Part shown: positions 10,921-21,015 of the stretch, one piece after another | Numbering within the stretch: position 1 is the stretch's first letter | How the letters are laid out: every line of letters begins with the position of its first letter | Assembly (NCBI GenBank): GCA_002104905.1 | Contig: MCFE01000753.1 | Location: forward strand, 1 to 39,230 | Length of the DNA stretch: 39,230 bases | From: Basidiobolus meristosporus CBS 931.73 | Lineage: Eukaryota > Basidiobolomycota > Basidiobolomycetes > Basidiobolales > Basidiobolaceae | Direction: 5' to 3' | Notes under the pieces: generated by a model | What the model was told of the DNA's origin: nothing | The model's database searches: none | The model's input: the letters and a program-made list of their open reading frames with translations, nothing else | Position numbers and translations under genes: made by a program

Positions 10921-12060
10921 AGGTTTGGCACATAAAACAAGTTAAGCTTCTTAATGAGCTTTGGATGTCTGCCACCAGGATCCAGGGGCATTTTCTATTC
11001 TGGTAGATCTCCTAACTGGAGAAGTCTGCTCTGATCTGGAGCTGGTAGAGATATCTTGCATATCTGGCTGAATTTGGTTTGTATCTTATTCATTAGTGTT
11101 GACTGCATCATCAGGTAACTGACCGATGATTTCTGTGGCTTTCTGATCTGAATTCTCCCCAAATGCAACATCCCTGCTCTTGCTCAGCTTCTGAATATTG
11201 CCATCATACACTCTATACCCTTAAGTGCCATCACAATACCCAAGAAAGATCCCTTTTCTACTCTTAGGCTCCAGCTTTGTGCATTTTTTGTCAGGTATGT
11301 GATAAAAGACATAACTACCAAAGATCCTGAGATGCTGAAGGTCTGGTTTTCTGCCTGTATATGCTTTGAAGGCTGTAAGATCTTGCAATGCTGTTGTTAG
11401 GCATCTATTCTTGATGTGTACTGTGGTAGTAAGCCCAAAACTGGTAGTTCATTCCCTTATCATGTAGCATAGTTCTTCCCATCCCTACTATTGTTCTATT
11501 TGCACATTCTGCTACTCTATTTTGCTGCGGAGTATGTGGAACAGTGGTCTGCTGAGCAATACCTGTAGATGTGCAGTATTTTGCAAACTCCTTTGCGCAG
11601 TATTCCCCTCCATTGTCACTTCAAAGTATCTCCAACTTACACCCAGTGTGTATTTCTGCCATGTTCTTGAAGTGTAAATTTTCTCTAAAGCCTCATCCTT
11701 TGTTTTGAGGAGGTATACCCATATGTAACTTGTCTTGTCAGCAATGAACATCATAAAGTATCTTTTGGCTCTAAAGGACAGTGTTCTCATTGGCCCATAT
11801 ATGTCTGAGTGTACAATAGCCAGTATCTTGGTAGTGCTGATGCCTCCTGAGCTCCTGAAATGCTGCCTAACTTGTTGGCTATATGAACATCCCTTACAGA
11901 TGCTCAATTTGGTTGGAATCAAGTAACTTGGGCTTAAAGCAAGCTTGTTTGTAATTGATTGGCTCATTTTTTGCTCCCCAATGGGTTGTAGCCTCCTACT
12001 CCATGTCTGCCAGTTATTTTCATCAGCTTCAGCAATGTTGGCATACTTAGGTACAGCCAT
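10921..12060 (-). pseudogene. copia-1 pol: integrase
   Basis: Integrase between protease and RT defines the copia order. The frame at 11512-12060 carries the second half of the zinc-binding motif (CKGCSYSQQVRQHF) and the first catalytic Asp in VHSDIYGPM (about 11795-11820), followed by ADKTSYIWVYLLKTKDEALE. The region with the catalytic Glu (NRVAECANRTIVGMGRTM, about 11470-11520) is split by stops. The His pair of the HHCC motif is not intact. From 10921 to 11470 the remaining integrase/linker is heavily stopped. Confidence 0.8.
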
Positions 12061-12430
12061 ATTGCATTATCCCTTGTATATATTGTGATCTCTGATTCCC
12101 AAAGCAAATTTTTGTCCATATTCACTCAATATTGAGCAGTTCATCTTAGTAAAAACAAATTTTGGTTGCTGAGTCATTACTTTAGTGACTGAGAGTAGGT
12201 TCTTAGCTATTCCAGGGATGTAAAGTATGTCAGTTAGTTTTGCAGCTGTAGCCCTTGAGGTATCACTCATGTTTAGTGGTATAGATCCACTGGTGGTAGC
12301 TTCCAGTGCGGAGTTGTCTCCCAGATAAGCCTTTCTTACCAGAATAATCTTTAAGTTGCTGAACCACTTCTTTATACCACAAATATGCTATGATGCTCTA
12401 GAGTCAATATACCATTCATTACTTTAGTTA
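12061..12430 (-). pseudogene. copia-1 pol: protease-to-integrase linker
   Basis: The frame at 12067-12270 contains ILYIPGIAKNLLSVTKV, the conserved copia segment downstream of the aspartic protease active site. The protease core itself (12271-12430) is broken by stops and I do not see a clear D-S/T-G triad. It joins gag upstream and integrase downstream on the same strand. Confidence 0.7.
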
Positions 12431-12479
12431 CTTGCACTCTCTTATACAGTTACAAAAACTGTTCATCAGTAGTTATGTG

Positions 12480-13250
12480 GTTTACCTGCTCCAATTTCTG
12501 TTTTTCATCTGCTTGTTGCTTCTTACATTCTCTTGCCCAGTGTCATGGCATCTAACAGTAGTTACAGCAACCAGGATTTCTTTGGTTTTGTTGCTTCTGC
12601 TTCTTTTCAGTGTGCCTCTCAGAAGTGAATAAAGTATTGTCTTCAATGTTCTCTGCTTTATCTTTATGTCTGAGTTTTTCATGGAGAAGTCATTCTTTGA
12701 CATAGTCTAAAGTCAAATTATATTCTCTGCTTACAAAACAAAGTATGAGTGGCTCATACTTGTCAGGTAGGCTGCAAAGTAGACAGAGTATCTTTTCTTC
12801 ATCATTTACACCAACATTAATACTGCAAAGTTCTTCTGCAAGTGTCTCCATTTTGGTAATGAGTTGTAGCATGTCATCATCTGGCTTCTTCCTCATGTTA
12901 AAGAACCTTTGTTTTGTATAAAGCTTACTTGATACTGATTTTGCTCTAAAGATCCACTCTAAGGATTCCCATGCTGCTTTGGCAGTATTAGAAGCATGAA
13001 GATGTCCAATGAAGGAATCTTGCACATCTCCACATATAGCATTAAAGACCTTTCTCTCCTTCTCTTGAAACTTCTCCACTTCTTCTGCTGTTCCTTTGGG
13101 CTCAGCATCTTTTCCTGTTACTATACTCCAAAGCTTTTTTCCCTCAAGGTGGATATGCGTTTTGATTCTCCAAAGTTTGTAGTTCTTCCCATCAAACCTC
13201 TCCTTTACAGGGATGATGTTTCTATTGTTCTGTTTGCTGGTAGAAGTCAT
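12480..13250 (-). pseudogene. copia-1 gag with CCHC zinc knuckle
   Basis: Nucleocapsid/capsid precursor of Ty1/copia type. The 186-codon frame from ATG at 13250 contains FDGKNYKLWRIKTHIHLEGK near the N-terminus and the typical AKAAWESLEWIF and KPDDDMLQLITKMETLAEEL segments. A stop follows near 12690. Beyond it are a basic stretch and a zinc knuckle with spacing C-x2-C-x4-H-x4-C (about 12525-12570), two positions of which are now stop codons. The start lies 24 bases inside the primer-binding site, as expected for gag. Confidence 0.85.
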
Positions 13251-13273
13251 TTTGGAATAGGTTAAGGCAATCA

Positions 13274-13285
13274 GGACTCATAACC
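13274..13285 (-). other. Primer-binding site of copia-1 (half-tRNA type)
   Basis: On minus the 12 bases following the LTR end read GGTTATGAGTCC. They match the complement of the anticodon arm of initiator tRNA-Met (consensus GGGTTATGAGCCC) rather than the 3' CCA end. This is the half-tRNA priming described for Drosophila copia and some fungal Ty1-type elements. The same position in copia-2 (26839-26851) is a degraded version. Confidence 0.6.
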
Positions 13286-13530
13286 TGTTGTAAGTAATGA
13301 AGTGATTTGGATATAAGGAGCTTATCAAGATATATTGATAATAGTTGAATGGTTGTTTATTCATAAAGTGGATTGGTACTTATACCTTTGTAGAAGTAAT
13401 ACTGCTGCAACATTAAGGAGGGTTTTTTGACATTCAGAAGCATTCTGCAACAGTTTCAGGGTAGTACATAATGTTTGCTAAAACATGTTAATTTGATCTT
13501 AACTGTAAGGGAATTATCATAGTATCATAA
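13286..13530 (-). repeat. Truncated 5' LTR of copia-1
   Basis: Starts (in plus coordinates) TGTTGTAAG at 13286 and matches 9106-9360 over about 245 bases, including the inverted TATA region. Similarity is lost at about 13530, just before the gypsy LTR at 13540, so the outer third of this LTR is missing. The lost part is not found after the gypsy array at 21016. Confidence 0.8.
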
Positions 13531-13539
13531 ATAAACACT

Positions 13540-13906
13540 TATTATGATCCACTTCTTGAATATTTAAGTTAGGACAGTTTTTACTCAAATCAATTTGTTT
13601 TATGTCTAGCCTATACTTAATCAATATTATATATTGACTCATTAATATTAGTCAGTAGATGAATCAGCAGATTGTTATTGTACAGAAATAGAAAAATTGA
13701 GCAGGATCTAACTGGGTGATGATGATACAATCAAATGAGTCATCAGGCACAACTTATACTAGCTAATACAATTAGTTTGCAATGGATCTGGAAAGATATA
13801 TACAAGGAGCTACTGGAACCCCAATCAAAATCAGTTCAAGTTTAGTGAGTTCAATACTTGTTAAACTCCCTATTTCTCTACAACTCTCATGTCAAGACTT
13901 GTAACA
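13540..13906 (+). repeat. LTR 1 of gypsy tandem array
   Basis: A 367-bp LTR homologous to 16061-16429 and 20647-21015. The first dinucleotide reads TA where the family has TG (a G-to-A change); it ends CTTGTAACA, followed by T and a TGGTAGCAG primer-binding site. It has a TATATA-like promoter and the GCTACTGGAACCCCAATC region where the sister LTRs have AATAAA. Confidence 0.85.
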
Positions 13907-13907
13907 T

Positions 13908-14345
13908 TGGTAGCAGTATTAACCAGAAACCTTCTCCCTGAAGAAAGAAGAAGTCTCCCTAAAGATGTCAGAAAATCAAGAATAGAAAATGCATGCATCA
14001 AATCCTGGCCCAACAGGAACAGTTACTCCAGATCTTTAGCCAGCAGCACCAAGGAATGACTACCATAGCCCAGAACCAGTAAAACCCTGTCAAGAGCAAA
14101 TTTAGTGTGAAGGTCAACCAGTGCCATGGAAGTCTCAATGAGTGCCTGGGAGCTTGGCTATTCCAGATTGAGGAAGCTTTAAGGCTAAAGAAATGCTCTT
14201 GAAAGTAAGTTGCATTATGACTTAGCTATGTTTGGAAATAAGAAGCCCACAATGACAAATTACAGAGGCTATAATCACTCTGATATATGATATTTGGAAG
14301 GAGTGCCAATAGAAATAGATGCTTTGCTTGAGATTATGCAACTGT
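13908..14345 (+). pseudogene. gypsy-2 gag, internally deleted
   Basis: Aligns with the gypsy-1 gag at 16431-16740, including the primer-binding site TGGTAGCAG (13908), then at about 14210-14222 jumps to the sequence equivalent to 17100-17115. This removes about 370 bases of gag across a TATG-type short match. Downstream it follows gypsy-1 to about 17215 (ATAGAAATAGATGC at about 14309). Stops and frameshifts throughout. Non-functional capsid gene of a Ty3/gypsy element. Confidence 0.75.
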
Positions 14346-14845
14346 AGGAGTACTGAGTCAAGAACATGAAGGAAAGGACTACCCAGTTACCCATGACTTC
14401 AAGAAACTGAGCTCAGCAGAACAAAACTATCCAGTACATGATAAGAAGATGCTTGCCACAATACACTGCCTGAAGACCTGGAGATACTACACTGAAGGAG
14501 TCAAGTGCAATATCAAGATTGATCATGCCTCACTCAAGAATAAATTTACCTGTAAGGTTCTATACAGAAGAAAAACATAAATGAATGAATTCATTTAGCA
14601 ATTTGACTAGGAGATTGTCTACTGCCCTGGGAGAAACAAGATGGTTGCTGATGCCTTATTAAGACTAGAACAAGTTGCACAACTTGTATTGGTGCATGAA
14701 TCTGATTAGCCTAGCTTATTACCAAAGCATTTGGAAGACCAAGCCATTCCCATTGAGGTCAATGGAGATATCAAGGGGATAATTCAGGATGAAGCCGGCA
14801 AAACTGTAGTACAGGATGATGCACTCTACCAAATAATCACAATGA
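14346..14845 (+). pseudogene. gypsy-2 pol: RNase H fragment
   Basis: Matches gypsy-1 19015-19500: the LSSAEQNYPVHDKK segment (about 14410-14450), DHASLK (about 14521-14540), then VADAL and the EDQAIPIEVNGDIKGIIQDE stretch (14731-14795). Protease, all of reverse transcriptase and the integrase are deleted. Similarity to gypsy-1 ends after LYQI at about 14845. Confidence 0.8.
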
Positions 14846-15998
14846 AGCTGGCATGGATGATTTTGCCAACTTGTAATGTTTGCATCACATGTGCAATTAG
14901 ACACTACTGGTGTGATAGATAAAATCTGGTATTTGGATATGTTTTTTAATTTACATGGAAATAAACATACTTCAGACTTTAAGCTATACTGATACTTACC
15001 ATTTGAGTGACCATCACTCCAATTGGAGAGTATGACAATAGCAGACAGGTCTGAGAGTAGCCTGAGGTTGTAAGCCCTCAATTGGCCCATTAGCCAATAC
15101 ACAAGCTACATGATTTGCCATCAAATATCCCATTTTCCTCTTAGGCATGTAAATCCCTAATCTTAGTGATTGGACAAGGTTTCATAGCAAGCATGCAATC
15201 AGTTTAGATGCAAATCAGATCAAATAACCTCACTGGTCTTACAGATGATGTATATATATGCAGGGTGTTTATTATAGGAACTCTGTCTCATAAGTGAGAC
15301 AACCTTATATTGCTTATATCAAAAACTTGGTGATCACTGATTAGCCATGGTTTGATTTGGATTGCAAAAAAACCACATTGTTTGGATCTCAAGAATGGTA
15401 ACAATTCATTGTGATCACATCATCTCCTCCTAGGTTTTTTTCTCAGAGGAATTACTACTGAAGTATTTGCTAGTGATGCACTTTGCACACCTGAACTACT
15501 TCCTTGTCACTATCATCTTGGCCATGGGCATACTTGTAGTCAGTATTTTGCCTCCTAGTTGATGAGTGTGATCTTAGTGTGTGATTTTGCTGAATTACTC
15601 CAGATGATGGGATTGAACAAGCCCAAAGTACCATATGCTGATGTATTCTTTTACTTGCCAAAGGCTACAGTGGTGAAGGCACTTCATGTGGTTCATTGTC
15701 AGTCAGTACACCAGATATAATTTGCAGATGGTCAGGTAAAACAGCAAACAAAGGTGGAACTTAATGCATTGGCAAAGCCCTTGGCTGAGTTCTATGTGAT
15801 ACTACATGTTGACACAACTTGGCCAGCTCCAATGGACTTGTGTCTGAACAAGCAGTATGACAAGTACTGGTAGTTTTGCTCTGAAGTACACATAATGATC
15901 TGACACACATTGACTCAATGAGGGGGGCTCATGTGTGGGGCATTGGTGTAGATGAAACTGATGTGTGCCAGCGTTGCAGGGGATGGTAGGGAGTCAAG
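14846..15998. other. Unrecognised insert inside gypsy-2
   Basis: Replaces the integrase region of gypsy-2. No match to any other part of the window was seen. On plus, about 15605-15720 reads with few stops (LNKPKVPYADVFFYLPK) but is then interrupted; on minus, 14719-15102 and 15470-15661 are short open frames without recognisable motifs. It could be a piece of an unrelated transposon or former host sequence. No RNA gene was recognised. Confidence 0.35.
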
Positions 15999-16060
15999 TG
16001 TTTTGATTTGCTGCTTGAAAGTTTAAGTTTTAGAACCCTCTCAACTTTAACAGGGGAGAA
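15999..16060 (+). repeat. LTR-start fragment joined to a polypurine tract
   Basis: 15999-16031 resembles the first 33 bases of the gypsy LTR (TGTTTTGATTTGCTGCTTGA against TGTTATGATCTGCCACTTGA). It is followed by AGAACCCTCTCAACTTTAAC and AGGGGAGAA, the same polypurine-tract region that precedes the LTR at 20647. This serves as the 3' internal end of gypsy-2. Confidence 0.6.
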
Positions 16061-16429
16061 TGTTATGATCTGCCACTTGAATGTTTAAGTTAGATCAGTT
16101 TTTAGTCAAATCAATCAGTTATATGTTTACATTATCAGTATATCAGTATTATCTATCAAATCAGTAGCATTAGTCAGCAAATGAATCAGCAGATCCTTAT
16201 CAGATGGAAATAGATATATTAGGTAGGATCTTACTGGGTGTTAATGATTCAATCAAATGAGTCATCAGCCAAAGCCTACATTAGGAAATACAATTAGTCA
16301 GCAATTGATCTGGCAAAATGTATATAAGGAGCTGCTGGGATCTCAATAAAGATCAGTTCAAGTTTTAGTGAATACAATACTAGCTAAACTCCCTATTCCT
16401 CTACAACTCTTATACCAAGACTTATAACA
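16061..16429 (+). repeat. LTR 2 (central, shared) of gypsy array
   Basis: A 369-bp LTR bounded by TGTTAT and ATAACA. A TATA box TATATAA is at 16321-16327 and a polyadenylation-type AATAAA at 16345-16350. It is preceded by a polypurine tract (so it is the 3' LTR of gypsy-2) and followed by a primer-binding site (so it is the 5' LTR of gypsy-1). It differs from LTR 3 at about 29 of 369 positions by hand count. Confidence 0.9.
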
Positions 16430-16430
16430 T

Positions 16431-16440
16431 TGGTAGCAGC
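16431..16440 (+). other. Primer-binding site of gypsy-1
   Basis: TGGTAGCAGC begins one base after the LTR end. The first nine bases match the complement of the 3' end of a typical eukaryotic initiator tRNA-Met (TGGTAGCAG). The same site is at 13908, and in altered form at about 34065-34073. Confidence 0.65.
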
Positions 16441-16504
16441 AATAACCAGAAACATCCCTTCTGAAGAAAGAAGAAGCCTCACTCAAGATGTCCAAATATC
16501 AAGA

Positions 16505-17406
16505 ATGGAAGAATGCTATGCAACAAATCCTGGCCTGCAACAACAGTTACTCCAGATCCTTAGCCAGCAGCAATATGGAATGACTACCATGGCCCAAAGC
16601 CAGCAAAGCCCTGTCAAGAGCAACTTTAGTGTGAAGGTCAACCGGTACCATGGAAGAGTCAATGAAAACCTGGGAACTAGGCTCTTCCAGATTGAAGAAG
16701 CTTTCAAGGCTAAGGGAATTGCTTCAGAAAGCAAGTTACATTATGCAGCCTCATACCAGGCAGATGCAGCTTTACAGTGGTACCACAACAAGATCAGGTC
16801 AGCTACCATGATGGGTTGCTCTACAATATCTACCTGGGATGAGTTTGTGTTGGAAATTCAGGATGCCTTTGAGCCCCCACACCAACAGACACCACTAAGA
16901 AGAAAGTTGAAGACACTCAGACAGAAAGGAATGGTCCAAGAGTACTTCTATGAATATAGATGTCTACCCGGGCAAATTGAAAGAATGGACCCTCTGGACC
17001 AAGTTGAATACTTTATTGATGGGATGAAAGAAAGACCTTGTAAGGGAGTGAATTATCAAAGACCTCAGACTATTGAAGAAGCCATCAAGATTGCCATTGA
17101 CTATGATTTGGCTATGTTTGGAGTTGCAAAGACCACAATGACTAACCGGAGAGGGTATAATCACTATGAAAAAAGACAATTAGAAGCAGTGCCAATGGAA
17201 ATAGATGCTATGCAGAAGAATCCTACCTCAGAAGAATGCATGAAGAAATGACTTTGCTTCAATTGCCACCAGCAGGGACATATTCCAAAGTACTGCCCTC
17301 AGAGAAGAAATGGACACCAGCCATCAAGAACCTTTAACCATATTGAGGCCATGGAGCATAGTAACATGAGGATGAACCTGAAGAAGACTCAGAACTCACC
17401 TTCCAT
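16505..17406 (+). pseudogene. gypsy-1 gag with CCHC zinc knuckle
   Basis: Capsid/nucleocapsid precursor of a Ty3/gypsy element. I choose ATG 16505 because the frame upstream begins only inside the primer-binding site without an ATG. A Gln-rich N-terminus is followed by the retrotransposon gag core: VNRYHGRVNENLGTRLFQIE, ALQWYHNKIRSA, FEPPHQQTPLRRKLKTLRQK and DPLDQVEYFIDGMK. A TGA at 17249-17251 interrupts the frame just before the zinc knuckle CFNCHQQGHIPKYC (about 17255-17296, C-x2-C-x4-H-x4-C). The pol frame opens at 17363, one base back relative to gag, and overlaps it; this may be a natural frameshift arrangement or an indel. Confidence 0.88.
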
Positions 17407-17910
17407 ATGAGCAAAGAATACCTCTCCCAGATGACCTCAAACTCAGGAAAGCTATTGTACTTGAATGGAGTAATCAATGGAGTACATGCCAAGATCTTGA
17501 TTGACTCAGGAGCATTGCATGAGTACATGTCAGAGCAACTTGTCTTGAAAGTTGGAATCAACTTGGAACCCACCAAATCAACTTCAGTCTCAACAGCTGA
17601 TGGGAACTCTCACATAATCAACCGTATTACTCAGCCAGTAAGGGTGAATATCAATGACTATGAAGAAGATATACAGGCCTATATATTTGGGAACTGCACG
17701 TTTGACCTTGTACTTAAGAAAACCTGGCTATTTTGTTGTAATCCATCAATCTACTGGAGAACCCATGCTACCCAGATCCAGAAGGACAACAAGACCTATG
17801 AGCTATTACCCACCAGACAGGATTTTAACTTGATCTGGATTTCAACTTGGTCAATTCCAGTGTATGCGAAACAAGTGAACTTAGCAAGACACAGTTCTGT
17901 AGAGCACTAA
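17363..17910 (+). pseudogene. gypsy-1 aspartic protease
   Basis: Retroviral-type aspartic protease domain. After an acidic linker (EDEPEEDSELTFHMSKEYL) comes NGVHAKILIDSGALHEYMS with the catalytic DSG (about 17500-17511), then the second hydrophobic half ending in FDLVLKKTWL (about 17701-17730). The triad reads DSGA, as is usual for gypsy proteases. A stop ends the frame at 17908-17910 and RT continues in a different frame, so protease and RT are separated by a frameshift here. Confidence 0.85.
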
Positions 17911-17924
17911 GATAAAGCACCCAG

Positions 17925-20640
17925 ATGTTTCTCATGGCAGTATTACAGGAGGATACCTCTACTCCAGTACCCCAGAAGATCCAGACTTTTTTGAGGGAAT
18001 ATTCAGATGTATTTCCAAAAGAGCTTGTTATCCTACCACCAGTCAGAGATGTGGATCATGCCATTGAAACAGCAGAGAGCCCTCCAGTGAGTAAGACACC
18101 TTACAGAATGAGTCCATTGGAGTTGGAAGCAATGAAGAGACAAATAGATCAGTTATTGGAGCAAGGATATATCAGACCCAGCAAGTCACCTTGGGGAGCA
18201 TCAGTACTTTTTGTGAAGAAGAAGGATGCAACACTTAGGATGTGCATTGACTACAGTGCCCTCAACCCAGTTACTGTGAAGAATAAGTACCCCATACCTT
18301 GGATTGATGAGCTCTTGGACCAACTCAATGGAGCCACTATTTTCAGCAAAATTGACCTCATGTCAGGATACAACCAGATTAGGGTGAAGCCAGAAGACAT
18401 CTCTAAGACAGCATTCAGGACCAGATATGGACATTACAACTACTGAGTCATGAGTTTTGGTCTCACCAATGCCCCTGCAACATTCATGACCCTGATGCAC
18501 ACTGTCTTCCAGCATTACTTAGACAAGTTTGTCATAATCTACCTAAATGATATATTGATATACGGCAAGACAGAAGAGGATCACTTGGTACACATTGAAA
18601 AGGTCTTGAAGTAGATTAGAGAGAACAAGCTTTATGGCAAGCTACCCAAGTGTGAATTCTTCAAGGAACACATTGAATATCTGGGACACATATTGACTAG
18701 CACAAGAGTAACCTTAGACCCTAAGAAGGTTGAGGTTATCAAGAATCTGAAGCAGCCCCATAGCATATCAGAGCTCAGATCATTCCTTGCAATGGTTTTC
18801 TATGATCAGAGATTTGTCAAGTCCTAAGCAAGTATTGCAGCCCCTTTAACTGATATCCTCAAGAAACAAAATACCTACAAGTGGGACATAACTTGTGAAA
18901 CTGCCTTCCAGATGTTCAAGAATGAACTTGCTAAGCTGCCAAACTTAAGAATACCTGACTCCAGAAAAGAGTTTACTCTGTGCACAGATGCTTCAGATTA
19001 TGCAATTGGTGGAGTGTTTTGCCAAGAACACAAGGAAAAGGACTACCCCATTGCCTTTGAATCTAAGAAACTAAACTCCGCAGAACAAAACTATCCAGTG
19101 CATGAAAAGGAGTTGCTTGCTATAATACACTGTTTGAAGACATGGAGATGCAATATTGAAGGAGTCCAATGCACTGTAAAGACTGATCATGCCTCCCTCA
19201 AGTACACATTTACTCAGAGGGTACTCTCTAGAAGAATGACAAGATGGAGTGAATACATTCTGCAATTTGACTTGGAGATTGTCTACTGCCCTGGAAAAAA
19301 CAACATGGTAGCCGACGCCTTATCAAGAATAGATCAACTTGCACAACTCAACTTGGTGTATGAATCAGATTGGCCTAGCCTATTACCAAAGTATGTGGAG
19401 GACCAAGCCATTCCTAATGAGGTTAATGAAGATATCAAGAAGATAATCTGGGATGAAGCCAGCAAATTTGTAGTACAGGATGAAACACTCTACCAAATTG
19501 TTGATGAAAGCCCTATTGCCTATTGCCCTTATGTTTCTCACCTGGATTTAATACATAGGCTACACAATGAAAATGTACATCTTGGAATTGAAGGAACCTA
19601 TAGCCTTGTAAAAGCTAGAGCATGGTGGCCTAAAATTAAACATTACATTGAGAAGCTAATGAAAGCATGCCCAAATTGCCAAATCAACTAAGACCAACCA
19701 CAATGAATTGCTGAACTCTTTCCCTTGGAGCCTGTAAGAACATTTGAAAGATGGGGAGTTGACTCTATTAGAAGACTGCCAACTACCAGGAAATGCAACC
19801 ATTGGATCCTAGTAGCAATTGACCATGCCACTAAATGGCCAGTGGCTAAAGCTGTACCTATAGCCAGTGAACAGGAAGTTGCATGTTTCATCTAGCATGA
19901 GATCCTTATGAAGTTTGGATGCCCTGTAGAGATTCTATCCAATAGAGGTGCAAACATTACAGCAAAGATATTGGAAGCTTACCTGGAAATGCAGCAGATC
20001 ATATACTTGAAAACCTTGGCATATTACCCTAGAACTAACGTAGTCACTGAATGGTTCAATGGATTATTTGGAAAAATGCTGACCAAGTATGCAAATGGAG
20101 TTGTCAGTAGATGGGAAGAGTGTATAGACCAAGCACTCTTTGCATGCAGAGTCAGAGTACACAACACCACCCAACAATTGCCATTTTACTTACTGTATGG
20201 ATGTGAACCAAGGATTCCAGGAGATCTCACACAACCAAAGCTTACAGACACCTTAGAAGATGAGCTCAGTCAGCCAGGTAGACACCAGCAACTGGAACAA
20301 AGACATCAAGAGGCACAGACCAAAGTATCTTAAAGTGCAGCAAAGATGTAGCAGAGATTTGATAAGACTATAGGACCAGAAGCATTGACAGTTGGGAACT
20401 TTGTATTGCTAAGAAACAACACTTGGAAGAGGTTTGAGCCACAATGGACAGAACCATTCAGGATCATCAGAGAATGCCCATTTGCAACTTAGTAACTAGT
20501 GGACAAACAAGGCAATATCCAGGAAGACCTAGTGCATAGGGACAGACTCAAGCTTGGAAGACTTGCAGATAATACTGAACCATCAAGATATTGGTATCAC
20601 AAGAAAAGAGATTCAGGAGAACCCTCTCAACTTTAACAGG
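17925..20640 (+). pseudogene. gypsy-1 pol: reverse transcriptase, RNase H, integrase
   Basis: One continuous frame with stops at 18444, 18612, 18825, 19689, 19704, 19893 and 20331. RT (about 17990-18700) has [34 protein letters not shown] and [13 protein letters not shown]; its catalytic YLDD reads YLND (about 18540). RNase H (about 18960-19330) has CTDASDYAIGGVF, ending in VADALSR. Integrase has the zinc motif H-x3-H-x-C-x2-C (HNENVHLGI and CPNCQ, 19565-19685), the first Asp in WGVDSI (about 19755) and SNRGANI (about 19940) where SDRG is usual. The order RT-RNase H-integrase defines Ty3/gypsy. No chromodomain is evident after the integrase C-terminus. Confidence 0.9.
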
Positions 20641-20646
20641 GGAGAA
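20635..20646 (+). other. Polypurine tract of gypsy-1
   Basis: AACAGGGGAGAA directly precedes LTR 3 and is identical to 16049-16060 before LTR 2. It is the plus-strand priming site. Confidence 0.75.
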
Positions 20647-21015
20647 AGTTATGATCTGCCACTTGAATGTTTAAGTTAGATCAGTTTTCAGTCAATTCAA
20701 TTAGTTATATGTTTAGGTTATCAGTATATCAGTATTATCCATCAAATCAGTAGCATTAGTCAGCAAATGAATCAGCAGATCCTTATCAGACAGATATAGA
20801 TATATTAGGTACAATCTTATTGGGTGATGGTGATGCAATCAAGTGAGTCATCAGCCACTGCCTATATTAGGAAATACAGTTAGTCAGCAATTGATCTGGC
20901 AAAATGTATTTAAGGAGCTGCTGGGATCCCAATAAAGATCAGTTCAAGCCTTAGTGAATACAATACTAGCTAAACTCCCTATTCCTCTACAACTCTTGTA
21001 CCAATACTTGTAACA
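20647..21015 (+). repeat. LTR 3 (3' LTR) of gypsy array
   Basis: 369 bp, the same length as LTR 2. The first base is A instead of T, and it ends CTTGTAACA. The TATA region reads TATTTAA, and AATAAA is at 20931-20936. The flanking 5 bases after it (CAAGC) do not repeat the bases before LTR 1 (ACACT) or before LTR 2, so no target duplication is visible. Confidence 0.9.

Noticed and set aside
16430-16504. Gag start at 16430
   Set aside because: The codon there is TTG and overlaps the primer-binding site; the first ATG in frame is 16505.
20340-20640. Chromodomain after the gypsy-1 integrase
   Set aside because: The C-terminal tail is short and shows no chromodomain-like aromatic pattern.
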